A DNA stretch of 64,000 nt from an uncultured Oscillospiraceae bacterium. Its GTDB lineage: Bacteria > Bacillota > Clostridia > Oscillospirales > Ruminococcaceae. Positions 26,371 through 33,790 of the stretch are shown in pieces. Position 1 is the stretch's first letter. Every line of letters starts with the position of its first letter. The stretch is from contig CAJTQM010000002.1 in assembly GCA_910578255.1 (NCBI GenBank), positions 79,243 through 143,242 of the forward strand. Reading direction: 5' to 3'. A model generated the notes under the pieces. It was not told where the DNA came from, made no database searches, and was given only the letters and a program-made list of their open reading frames with translations. A program made the position numbers and the translations under genes.

Positions 26371-26399
26371 ATTTTAGCATATGAAAGACACAGGAGCAA
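26371..26399 (-). promoter_or_regulatory. Promoter of the MATE gene
   Basis: TTGCTC (26399-26394) and TAAAAT (26376-26371) with a 17-base spacer on the minus strand, about 110 bases before the start. Confidence 0.55.
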
Positions 26400-26452
26400 G
26401 GCGGGTTTTCCGGGAAAAACGTTTACCTGCGCCAAAGCCCTGAAAATTTGCG

Positions 26453-26491
26453 AAAAAAGCCTCTGCGACGTCCTTTTCCGCAGAGGCTTTT
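26453..26491 (-). terminator. Terminator of the binding-lipoprotein gene
   Basis: GCCTCTGCG (26459-26467) and CGCAGAGGC (26479-26487) pair with an 11-base loop; six A upstream give the T tail on the minus strand. Confidence 0.8.
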
Positions 26492-26546
26492 GTGCGATTT
26501 GCCAAAGGTTTTCCGAGGGCCGGCGGTTTTCCTTCAGGCGAGATCT

Positions 26547-27530
26547 TTATTGGGCCGTCCCGGACGAGGAAGAATCCTGTACCGGCTGCTCGGCAAACGC
26601 GTCGGGATAGGCTTTTTTCGCCATATCCTCCAGCATGTCGAACATCCGCTTGCCCTGCCGCTCAAAGGCGGTGAAATCATAAGAGTAAACAATGTCGTGG
26701 ATGGTGGCCTGCAAGCCCTTGTAATGGGTGTTTTGCTCCAGCATGGGGATGGTGATGTCCTCGTTGCAGAAAATCACGTCCGGGTCGTACTGGCTGATAA
26801 AATCCGCCGGATAGGTCCAGCCGCCGTAAGCGCCCGCTTCGTTTTCAAAGCCGACAGCCTGCAGCATGGCGCCCTCAAAGGTGTCGCCGGTGGCGACGGT
26901 AAAGTCCAGCATCCGCAGGTATACGGCGGAAAGCCGTTTTCCGCCGGCGCGGACATAGGAATCCACCTTGCCTTTGATGCTCTCCACCCGGCCAATCTGT
27001 TCGTTATAAAAGCCAACGCCTTCCTCAAAGCCGGTCTGTTCACCGGAAAAAAGGCGGCCCAGATCGGTATAAAGGTCCTTAAGCTGCTCCGGCTGCCGGG
27101 CGTGGGAAAGCACCACCACCGGAATGTCGGCCTGCTGCAAGGCGATCAGATCCTGTTCCGAAAGCTGGGTGTGGGTGATCACCACGTCCGGCTTGGCCGA
27201 ACGGATGGCGTCTAAATTCGGCTGCTGGGCGGTGCCCATTTTGGGCAGGTTCTGGACCTGCTGAGGCCAGCTGCAATAATCGCTTACACCGGAAAGCTGT
27301 GTCCCGTATCCCATGTCAAAGCAGATTTCGGTCAGCGCCGGCGAAAGGGAAATCACCTTGGCCGGCTGCGCGGAAATGGTCTCGTCCCCGATAGAAACCG
27401 GGTACTCCTGCGGCTGAGACTCCTCCGGCAGGCTGGAGGAACTTTCCTCCTTGTCCTTACCAGCGCATCCGGCAAGGCTCAGAAGCAGCAGTAATGCCAT
27501 CCAAAAAGGCAGAATGCGGTTTCGTTTCAT
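26547..27530 (-). CDS. Orphan ABC transporter substrate-binding lipoprotein (BtuF/FhuD-like)
   Basis: A 327-residue extracytoplasmic lipoprotein: signal peptide with lipobox LSLAGC, a Ser/Glu linker, then a helical-backbone (TroA-like) binding protein. Typical parts are AKVISLSPALTEICFDMGYG, the NLDAIRSAKPDVVITH block and DPDVIFCNEDIT. Relatives bind cobalamin, heme or ferric siderophores for import. No permease or ATPase gene is adjacent, so it must use a transporter encoded elsewhere or act alone. It has a strong promoter and its own terminator, confirming a single-gene unit. Confidence 0.85.
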   Translation of the reverse strand: MKRNRILPFWMALLLLLSLAGCAGKDKEESSSSLPEESQPQEYPVSIGDETISAQPAKVISLSPALTEICFDMGYGTQLSGVSDYCSWPQQVQNLPKMGTAQQPNLDAIRSAKPDVVITHTQLSEQDLIALQQADIPVVVLSHARQPEQLKDLYTDLGRLFSGEQTGFEEGVGFYNEQIGRVESIKGKVDSYVRAGGKRLSAVYLRMLDFTVATGDTFEGAMLQAVGFENEAGAYGGWTYPADFISQYDPDVIFCNEDITIPMLEQNTHYKGLQATIHDIVYSYDFTAFERQGKRMFDMLEDMAKKAYPDAFAEQPVQDSSSSGTAQ

Positions 27531-27561
27531 CTAAATCCCCCATCTTTTTTCTTTTTCCCCC

Positions 27562-27590
27562 ATTGTATCGCGGCACCGGACCCTTGTCAA
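27562..27590 (-). promoter_or_regulatory. Promoter of the binding-lipoprotein gene
   Basis: TTGACA (27590-27585) and TACAAT (27567-27562) with a 17-base spacer on the minus strand, 32 bases before the ATG. Confidence 0.8.
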
Positions 27591-27699
27591 ATGGGAATTT
27601 ACGGGGGCATAATTCCGGTGGCTTCCGCGAAAAAAATAGCAATATTTCACAAAAATTATAAGGAAAACGTTTTCGGTCCAGACGGCGGAAAACCGGATA

Positions 27700-27728
27700 T
27701 TGACAACCTTCCTCCGCCCTTGTATATT
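27700..27728 (+). promoter_or_regulatory. Promoter of the MFS gene
   Basis: TTGACA (27700-27705), a 17-base spacer and TATATT (27723-27728). It lies inside the upstream part of the open frame that begins at 27591 and therefore argues for the later start near 27780. Confidence 0.8.
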
Positions 27729-27779
27729 GAGGATGGCCGGGGCAAAAGCCGGCTTGATCCAGGGAAAAGGATGGTGCTT

Positions 27780-29075
27780 ATGGCGGGGGAAAACAAAAAG
27801 AAGACGGTGCTGCAATCCCTGCGGGGACTTCGGGGCAACGCCCGGGTAGCGGTGTTTCACGAGCCGGGATGGTCCATTCCCTATGGGCTTTACAGCTTTT
27901 ATTTAAGCCTTTATATGAAAAGCCAGGGCGTCACCGACGTACAGATCGGCTTTTTGATCTCGTTAAACTTTATTGTCGGCACCATCGCGGCGCTGTTTGC
28001 CGGCGCGGCGGCGGATAAAATCGGACGGCGAAAAACCGTGCTGATCTTCGGAATGTTCGGCTGGGTCGGTTCGGTCTTGTTAAACCTTTTCGCCTGCAAT
28101 TTCTGGATGTTCGCTCTGGCCCAGGGGGTCTGCGCCGTCAGTAAAATCAGCGACGTGGCCTGGCAGCTGACCTTTATTGAGGATTCGGACGACGAGCAGC
28201 GGCTGGCCGCCTTTAACCTTTTTGGCATCATCGACATTCTGGCGGGCTTTCTCACCCCTATCGCCGGCGTTTTGGTGGCCAACCTGGGTCTGGTGCGGGC
28301 GGAACGGAGTATGCTGGTGTTTGCCGCCGTGTGCATGTCGGCCATCTATATCCATCGCCACATCCAGTACCACGAAACCCAGATGGGCCGTCTGGCCATG
28401 GAGCGCTCCCGCAGTATCAGCTACTGGGAAACGTTAAAAAACAGCCTGTCCCAGATGAAAAATGCCTTGGGCAGCGGCAACCGCCGGTTGCGCACCGTGC
28501 TGGCCATCGTGGTGCTGTTTAACGCCTACCAGCCCATCGGCGCTTATTCCAGTATGTATTTTGCCCCCTATTTAACCGATGTGGCCGGGCTGGACGCGGC
28601 GGTCATCTCGGTGCTGGGCATTGTCAACTCGGCGTTTATGCTGTCGGTGTACCTGTTCGCCGTTCCGGCCATGAGCCGGTTTAACAAGCTGTTTTCTTTG
28701 ACGGTAGGCCTTGGGATCCAGATGGTTTCCATGCTATCGCGGATGCTTTTGCCAAAGGGCAGCATCGCCTGGGCGGTGGTTTCGGTGGCGCTGTTTTCGG
28801 TGGGATTTGGCCTGTGCCGTCCGTTTTTGGACGCGCTGCTGGCCGAGGCCTCCCCGGAAGAGGAACGCTCTGGCGTCTACGCGTTAAAAAATACCCTGAT
28901 CTCTCTGGCGTCGGCGCTGGCCGGCAGCCTTTCCGGATTTTTGTACCGTTTAAATCCCAAGAGCATTTACTTGGCATCCCTTTGCCTTTTGGCGCTGTGT
29001 ATCTTGTTTATTTTCCATTATTTCCACCAGCGCCAACGGGAGGAGCGAGCGGCTCTGTCCGGCAAAAGGGGCTGA
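27780..29075 (+). CDS. MFS-family transporter
   Basis: A 431-residue twelve-helix transporter of the major facilitator superfamily. The loop 2-3 signature appears as GAAADKIGRRKTVLIFG; the second half starts near the long loop with ERSRSISYWETLKNSL. Substrate is not predictable. I start at the ATG 27780, nine bases after AAAAGG; an ATG at 27771 is equally open and adds three residues. The frame extends to 27591, but the promoter at 27700-27728 rules that out. The gene is monocistronic. Confidence 0.88.
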   Translation: MAGENKKKTVLQSLRGLRGNARVAVFHEPGWSIPYGLYSFYLSLYMKSQGVTDVQIGFLISLNFIVGTIAALFAGAAADKIGRRKTVLIFGMFGWVGSVLLNLFACNFWMFALAQGVCAVSKISDVAWQLTFIEDSDDEQRLAAFNLFGIIDILAGFLTPIAGVLVANLGLVRAERSMLVFAAVCMSAIYIHRHIQYHETQMGRLAMERSRSISYWETLKNSLSQMKNALGSGNRRLRTVLAIVVLFNAYQPIGAYSSMYFAPYLTDVAGLDAAVISVLGIVNSAFMLSVYLFAVPAMSRFNKLFSLTVGLGIQMVSMLSRMLLPKGSIAWAVVSVALFSVGFGLCRPFLDALLAEASPEEERSGVYALKNTLISLASALAGSLSGFLYRLNPKSIYLASLCLLALCILFIFHYFHQRQREERAALSGKRG

Positions 29076-29143
29076 GCGGTTTGCGGCACGCCGTTTTTTC
29101 AAAAGGCAAGGGCGGGAAACGCAGTTTTTCGATAGCCTTTCAA

Positions 29144-29244
29144 GGGGGTATCCAATACCCCCTGATACACCCCCGGCTGTGAATGAAGTTTTTACAAAAA
29201 CTTCATTCAGGGAGCAAAAGTCAGGCGTATGTCCTGACTTTTGC
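29144..29244. repeat. Three consecutive inverted repeats
   Basis: GGGGGTAT/ATACCCCC (8 bp, three-base loop), TGAATGAAGTTTTT/AAAAACTTCATTCA (14 bp, two-base gap) and GCAAAAGTCAGG/CCTGACTTTTGC (12 bp, seven-base loop) follow each other within 100 bases. Confidence 0.85.
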
Positions 29245-29345
29245 AGGATTTTAAGTCTGGAAAATTGCTTGCACACTGTCGCGCACATCGCAATTTCTCA
29301 GACATGTGCCTGCGGTCGCGGGGAAAAGGACTTTTTTGACAAGCT

Positions 29346-29378
29346 GGGGCGGGAAACGCGGTTTTCCCGCCCTTTTTC
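29346..29378 (+). terminator. Intrinsic terminator
   Basis: GGGCGGGAAA (29347-29356) pairs with TTTCCCGCCC (29363-29372), followed by TTTTTCTTT. It lies 270 bases after the MFS stop, so it may end a long 3-prime region or a small RNA. Confidence 0.75.
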
Positions 29379-29455
29379 TTTGTGGGACTTTCCCAAAAGC
29401 CGGCGGAGAAAACCGGGCAAAAAGCCAATTTACCTTCAAAACGTCCTATAAGGTC

Positions 29456-29484
29456 TTTACAAGGGATTTTTTGTATGATAGCAT
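29456..29484 (+). promoter_or_regulatory. Probable promoter of the first PfkB gene
   Basis: TTTACA (29456-29461), 17-base spacer, TAGCAT (29479-29484). The -10 is imperfect. Confidence 0.45.
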
Positions 29485-29564
29485 TAAAGGAGAAAAGAGC
29501 GTCCGGCCCGCCGGATTTGGAACTAAGGGGCCGGACGGCGATTTCATAAAGGGGAGAGGGAAAA

Positions 29565-30455
29565 ATGGTTCGGATTCTGGGAATCGGCGACGCGAAAATG
29601 GATAAAAACATCACCGATATGGTGGCTTACCCTGGCGGCCAGGCGTTAAACATCGCGGTAAACGCCAAGCTTCAGGGTGCCCAGGCGGGCTTTATCGGCT
29701 GCATCGGCGACGACGCTTTGGGCCTGCATCTGGCGAAAACCCTGGACGAATTGGGGGTGGACCGGTCCCGCAGCCATATGGTTCACGCCCAAAACGCCGC
29801 CACAAAATACCAGGTCATCGACGGCGAGCGGGTCTGGGGCGGGACCAATCCGCGGCCCATCTCCCCTTTGCAGATGGCCATCCGCTTTATGCTTCCATAT
29901 TACGGTCTGTCCGACGAGGATATGGCCTATATAAAAACCTTCGACGCCGTCCATCTGTGCAACACCGCTCATATGGACGAGTTTCTGCCCCGGCTTAAGG
30001 AAACGGGGGCCGTTCTCTCCTACGACTATTCCAACGACCACCTGCAGCCGGGCTTTATGGAAAAGGTGGCGCCCTATGTGGATATCAGCCTGTTTTCCGG
30101 CAGCAAAATGACCCAGACCCAGATGATGGAGGGGCTGGTCAAGGCCCATACCCTGGGCACCCGTATCGCCATCGCCACCAACGGGGACGAGGGGGCGGTG
30201 CTGTATGACGGAAACCGGTTTTACGCCCAAAAGCCCGACCCCTGCGACGCGCTGGACACCATGGGCGCGGGGGACGCGTTTATCTCCGCCTTTTTGGTGG
30301 ATTTTGTCGGGTCCGGCGGCCTTTCGGCCCGGGGTGAGGCGCAGCGGGAGGAAAAAATCCGCCATGGCCTTGCTTATGCGGCGTCCTGGGCGGCGAAAGC
30401 CTGCATGACCCCCGGCGCCTTCGGTCATGGCTGCAAAATCGATCAGGAAGATTAG
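29565..30455 (+). CDS. PfkB-family sugar kinase, paralogue 1
   Basis: A 296-residue ribokinase-fold kinase that phosphorylates a sugar or sugar derivative with ATP. The substrate-side signature is MVAYPGGQALNIAVNAKLQGA; the C-terminal active-site signature is DTMGAGDAFISAFL with the anion hole and catalytic Asp. Overall layout resembles fructoselysine 6-kinase (FrlD) more than fructokinase, but this is a judgement by eye. GGGGAGAGG precedes the ATG. No deglycase, transporter or regulator of a sugar pathway stands beside it; instead two further paralogues follow. Confidence 0.88.
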   Translation: MVRILGIGDAKMDKNITDMVAYPGGQALNIAVNAKLQGAQAGFIGCIGDDALGLHLAKTLDELGVDRSRSHMVHAQNAATKYQVIDGERVWGGTNPRPISPLQMAIRFMLPYYGLSDEDMAYIKTFDAVHLCNTAHMDEFLPRLKETGAVLSYDYSNDHLQPGFMEKVAPYVDISLFSGSKMTQTQMMEGLVKAHTLGTRIAIATNGDEGAVLYDGNRFYAQKPDPCDALDTMGAGDAFISAFLVDFVGSGGLSARGEAQREEKIRHGLAYAASWAAKACMTPGAFGHGCKIDQED

Positions 30456-30521
30456 CCGTTCAAACAGCCTCGGCGCTGTTTGGCAGATAGATGAGAAATT
30501 TAACGAAATGAGGGTATTACT

Positions 30522-31397
30522 ATGGTAAAAGTCATCGGCATTGGCGACAGCATGGTCGACAAAAACCTGACCTCCGGCATTATGTATCCCGGCGGCCAGT
30601 CTTTAAACATCCCGGTTAATATGCACCTGCTGGGGGCGCAATCGGCGTTTATCGGCTGCTTTGGCAACGACTATGTGGCCGAACATATGAAAAAAACGCT
30701 GGACGAAATTGGCATCGACTATTCCCATTCCCACACCTATCCGGTTCCCAACGCCGCCGCCCATTACCGGGTGATCGACAACGACCGGGTATTCGTCCGC
30801 TCGCCGGAAAAGGTCCATCCCATGACCATCGCCCTGTTCCGTATGCTGGATTACGAGGGATTCTCCAAAGAGGATATGGATTATATCAAAAGCTTCGACG
30901 TGGTCCATTGCTCCAACGACAGCGGCATCGAGGCATATTATCCGAACTTTAAAGAGCAGGGGATCAAGCTTTCCTTTGACTTCTCTTTGACCCATGAAAA
31001 AGAGGGATACATGGAGGAAATCTGCCCCAACGCCTATTTTGTCCTGCTCTCCTGCAGCCATTTAAGCGAAACCGAAACCCAGGAACGGCTGATCAAGGCC
31101 CATACTTTAGGCGCGAAAATCTGTATCGGTACCCGGGGCAGCAAGGGCTCTATCTGCTACGACGGCGACCGCTTCTACCATCAGCCCCCCCATTGGCTGG
31201 AGACGGTGGTAGACACCATGGGTGCGGGCGATGCGTTTATCTCCGCTTTCCTGTATCAGTTTATCGACAACGGCGGTTACGACGCGGCGGACAAATCCCA
31301 GATCATTGAAAAAGCGCTGGAATTCGCGGCGGACTACTCGGCCAAATCCTGCATGATCGAGGGCTCCTTCGGCCACGGCGTTCCCTTTAAAAAGTAA
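30522..31397 (+). CDS. PfkB-family sugar kinase, paralogue 2
   Basis: A 291-residue member of the same fold: IMYPGGQSLNIPVNMHLLGA, LIKAHTLGAKICIGTRGS and DTMGAGDAFISAFL. It is much closer to paralogue 3 (32215) than to paralogue 1, sharing long identical blocks. The N-terminal motif has a Pro (NIPVN) where the others have Ala (NIAVN), next to the substrate site. It sits 66 bases after paralogue 1 on the same strand, with a ribosome site AATGAGGG, and is followed by a terminator. Confidence 0.88.
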   Translation: MVKVIGIGDSMVDKNLTSGIMYPGGQSLNIPVNMHLLGAQSAFIGCFGNDYVAEHMKKTLDEIGIDYSHSHTYPVPNAAAHYRVIDNDRVFVRSPEKVHPMTIALFRMLDYEGFSKEDMDYIKSFDVVHCSNDSGIEAYYPNFKEQGIKLSFDFSLTHEKEGYMEEICPNAYFVLLSCSHLSETETQERLIKAHTLGAKICIGTRGSKGSICYDGDRFYHQPPHWLETVVDTMGAGDAFISAFLYQFIDNGGYDAADKSQIIEKALEFAADYSAKSCMIEGSFGHGVPFKK

Positions 31398-31420
31398 GAA
31401 TCCGCAAGAAGTTTTTTCAA

Positions 31421-31459
31421 GGCCATGGGCGGCAAATTCGTCCCCATGGCCGTTTTTTT
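31421..31459 (+). terminator. Terminator of the PfkB 1-2 transcript
   Basis: GGCCATGGG (31421-31429) pairs with CCCATGGCC (31443-31451), followed by GTTTTTTT. Confidence 0.88.
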
Positions 31460-31588
31460 GAAAAAGGCCCCAAAACGCAAGGGCCGATTGTTGGGTTAGG
31501 GAAAGGATAGAGAGAGAAAGCCGTCCGCAGTACGATGGGCTCGCCGTTTGCGGGGGAAGATCATTATCCATGTTTGGAGGGAGTAAAC

Positions 31589-32024
31589 ATGCATTTTTAC
31601 GAAGTGCAACCAGAACGCCTTTGCTGATACAAAACCTTTTGACAATCTGGGAAGAATCGGTTCGCGCCACCCACCAGTTTCTTTCCGACGCGCAGATTCA
31701 GCAAATCAAGGAATCTGTACCGCAGGCATTGGGAAGCGTCTCTCACCTGATCGTCGCCGAGAGGGAGCGGGATGTTCCGATTGCTTTTATGGGAGTGGAT
31801 TGGAAATGCTTTTTCTCTCCCCATCAGAGCGGGGCAGGGGGCTGGGAAGAAAGCTTTTAGAATACGGGATACAAAACTATGATGTTCTGGAGTTAACCGT
31901 GAACGAGCAGAATCCCCAGGCGGCCGGATTTTACAAGCATCTTGGATTTGAGACCTATATGCGCACGGATTGCGATGAGGAAGGAAGGCCGTATCCGCTT
32001 TTATATATGCGATTAAAGCGATAA
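31589..32024 (+). pseudogene. Broken GNAT-family acetyltransferase
   Basis: The expected start is the ATG at 31589 behind GAGGGAG, giving MHFYEVQPERL before a stop. The match continues in another frame from about 31620 (LLIQNLLTIWEESVRATHQF, AFMGVD) and again in a third frame from about 31800 (LEMLFLSPSERGRGLGRKLL, TVNEQNPQAAGFYKHLGF). The first break needs one base, the second about ten. The GNAT acetyl-CoA loop and the NPQAxGFYxHLGF block identify the family. Two independent lesions argue for a true pseudogene rather than sequencing error. Confidence 0.85.
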
Positions 32025-32149
32025 CTCTCATTTTTATGGCGAGGATCCCTTGACAAATGCTCTGCCGGGAAGGCAGATTGAGGAAAAAACTCCGTTGTTC
32101 CATTAAAAAACGGGCTCGCCGGGTGTGCAAGAAAAGGGCGTTTGTCCGG

Positions 32150-32178
32150 TTTACATCCAGGCGGTTTTCTGGTAAAAT
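32150..32178 (+). promoter_or_regulatory. Promoter of PfkB paralogue 3
   Basis: TTTACA (32150-32155), 17-base spacer, TAAAAT (32173-32178), about 30 bases before the ribosome site. Confidence 0.75.
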
Positions 32179-32214
32179 AAAAAAAGACCCGAATTTATTG
32201 AAGAGGTGAAAACA

Positions 32215-33099
32215 ATGGTAAAAGTAATCGGTGTAGGCGATTGTATGGTGGATAAAAATCTGTCTAACGGGATGATGTATCCCGGCGGTCAGGCGCTGAA
32301 TATCGCGGTCAATACCAAGCTGTGTGGCGCTCAATCCGCTTTTATCGGCGCGTTTGGCGATGATTATATCGCACAGCATATGAAAAAAACTATGGACGAA
32401 ATTGGGCTGGATTATTCCCATTCCCGTTTTTATCACGCGCCCAACGCTTTTGCCCGCTATAAGGTCATCGACAACGACCGGGTATTCCAGGGCTCGCCCA
32501 ACGGCCGGCGCAATCCTTTGCAGGGCGCCATCCGCCGGATGCTGGCTTACGAGGGCTTTTCGAAAGAGGACATCGAATACATCAAGGGCTTTGACGTGAT
32601 GCACACCAGCAACGGCGCGTTTATCGAGGAGTTTCTGCCCCAGCTGGCACAAGAGGGCATCAAGATCTCCTACGATTTTTCCCTGGACCACATGCATGAG
32701 GGCGTAATGGAAAAAATCTGCCCCAGCTGCTACTTTGTGCTGCTTTCCTGCAGTCATATGACCGTTACCGAGATGCAGGAGCAGCTGATTAAGGCCCACA
32801 CCTTAGGCGCCAAAATCTGCATCGGTACCCGCGGCAGCGAAGGCTCCACCTGCTACGATGGCGACCGGTTCTACACCCAGGCGCCCCACTGGAAGGAGAA
32901 GGTGGTGGATACCATGGGCGCAGGCGACGCGTTTGTCTCCGCGTTTTTATACGACTTTATCGGCAATGGCGGCTACGACGCCAAGGATAAATCCCAGATC
33001 ATCGCCAAGGCGCTGGATTTTGCCGCGGAGTATTCCGCCAATTCCTGCATGATCGAAGGCTCCTTCGGCCACGGCGTCCCCTACGAAAGCGAAGAATAA
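32215..33099 (+). CDS. PfkB-family sugar kinase, paralogue 3
   Basis: A 294-residue kinase very close to paralogue 2: MMYPGGQALNIAVNTKLCGA, LIKAHTLGAKICIGTRGS, DTMGAGDAFVSAFL. AGAGGTG lies six bases before the ATG at 32215; a GTG at 32206 is inside the ribosome site. It has its own promoter and terminator, so it is regulated apart from paralogues 1 and 2. Substrate unknown; FrlD-like sugar-amine kinases are one option. Confidence 0.88.
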   Translation: MVKVIGVGDCMVDKNLSNGMMYPGGQALNIAVNTKLCGAQSAFIGAFGDDYIAQHMKKTMDEIGLDYSHSRFYHAPNAFARYKVIDNDRVFQGSPNGRRNPLQGAIRRMLAYEGFSKEDIEYIKGFDVMHTSNGAFIEEFLPQLAQEGIKISYDFSLDHMHEGVMEKICPSCYFVLLSCSHMTVTEMQEQLIKAHTLGAKICIGTRGSEGSTCYDGDRFYTQAPHWKEKVVDTMGAGDAFVSAFLYDFIGNGGYDAKDKSQIIAKALDFAAEYSANSCMIEGSFGHGVPYESEE

Positions 33100-33116
33100 G
33101 CGGCTTTTTCGTATCC

Positions 33117-33154
33117 CCAAAAAGGCCCTTGCTTTTAAAAGCAGGGCCTTTTTT
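33117..33154 (+). terminator. Terminator of PfkB paralogue 3
   Basis: AAAGGCCCTTGC pairs with GCAGGGCCTTT with one mismatch around an eight-base loop, followed by a T run. Confidence 0.85.
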
Positions 33155-33175
33155 GCCGCTTTTGGCCGCCCGGGG

Positions 33176-33205
33176 TTGACAGCCGCCGGCTGTACAGGGT
33201 AAAAT
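33176..33205 (+). promoter_or_regulatory. Promoter of tRNA-Arg
   Basis: TTGACA (33176-33181), 18-base spacer, TAAAAT (33200-33205), about 90 bases before the tRNA. Confidence 0.75.
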
Positions 33206-33294
33206 AAAAACGGTTTTACCGTCTGCCACCGGGCGGGAAAGGGGCCTTGGAGAAGGAAGGGTCCTTACTGCGCGGCCGGGCGGGGAATTTTTAT

Positions 33295-33371
33295 GCGCTT
33301 GTACCTCAGCAGGATAGAGGGTCCGCCTCCTAAGCGGAACGCCCCCGGTTCGAATCCGGGCAAGCGCGCCA
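33295..33371 (+). tRNA. tRNA-Arg (anticodon CCU)
   Basis: Acceptor GCGCTTG pairs with CAAGCGC; anticodon stem TCCGC/GCGGA encloses CTCCTAA, giving CCT; T-loop GGTTCGAATCC; discriminator G and encoded CCA (33369-33371). Confidence 0.95.
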
Positions 33372-33373
33372 CG

Positions 33374-33410
33374 TCGGAGCAAGCTATGTATCGCTTGCTC
33401 CGATTTTTTT
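33374..33410 (+). terminator. Terminator of tRNA-Arg
   Basis: TCGGAGCAAGC (33374-33384) and GCTTGCTCCGA (33393-33403), perfect 11-base-pair stem, then seven T. Its core recurs at 12798-12821. Confidence 0.92.
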
Positions 33411-33680
33411 GTAAAAATCGGAGCGCACTCACGCTGCTGCTCCTCCTCTTTCGCAAAAAGTCACGCTCGGCTCGCCTGTTCGCTTGTAAACGCGCTCACG
33501 ACGGCTCCCGGTCGCTACCAGCTTTTTGCGAGTTTACCCCCTGCCACCAGCATCCAGGCAGGGTTGCCACCAGGCAAGGGCCTGGTGCCGTTTCGCGCTC
33601 TGGACCTTCTCTTATCCAAAACAGGTGCCCGGGTCTATTATGGGGATCGTTTTTACAAGGGGAAGACCGCTGGGCTTTTG
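33411..33680. other. Intergenic region after tRNA-Arg
   Basis: No convincing gene. It holds the second copy of the dispersed element (33571-33632) and GC-rich short inverted repeats. A plus-strand frame running from inside the tRNA to 33712 has no ribosome site. Confidence 0.55.
33571..33632 (+). repeat. Copy 2 of the roughly 60-base dispersed element
   Basis: CAGGCAAGGGCCTGG, TTTCGCG, TTCTCTTAT and AAAACA appear in the same order and spacing as on the minus strand at 13028-12967. Here it lies 200 bases after tRNA-Arg. Confidence 0.6.
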
Positions 33681-33710
33681 TTGAAAGGGGCAGGGCAGGT
33701 ATGCTACAAT
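33681..33710 (+). promoter_or_regulatory. Promoter of the second MATE gene
   Basis: TTGAAA (33681-33686), 18-base spacer, TACAAT (33705-33710). Confidence 0.65.
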
Positions 33711-33790
33711 AGGGGCAAAGAGACCGCCGCTTTTTCCGTTTTGCCGGATACAGGGGCGCGGCAGAAAGTTTTTACAGGAGGGCTTTGACC

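Larger units (their letters stand above)
29076..29564. other. Hairpin-rich intergenic region upstream of the PfkB genes
   Basis: About 490 bases with no convincing protein gene. Four strong inverted repeats stand in it: 29144-29162, 29180-29209, 29214-29244 and a terminator at 29346-29378. The motif GGGCGGGAAACGC occurs twice (29110 and 29347 areas). An open frame from a GTG at 29179 runs through the hairpins without a ribosome site. Confidence 0.6.

Noticed and set aside
29179..29451. 90-codon plus-strand frame from a GTG at 29179
   Set aside because: It is built from two inverted repeats and a terminator and has no ribosome site; it may be a repeat element rather than a gene.
31597..32799. 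Minus-strand open frame of about 400 codons
   Set aside because: Antisense to the GNAT pseudogene and PfkB paralogue 3; no recognisable domain or start signal.
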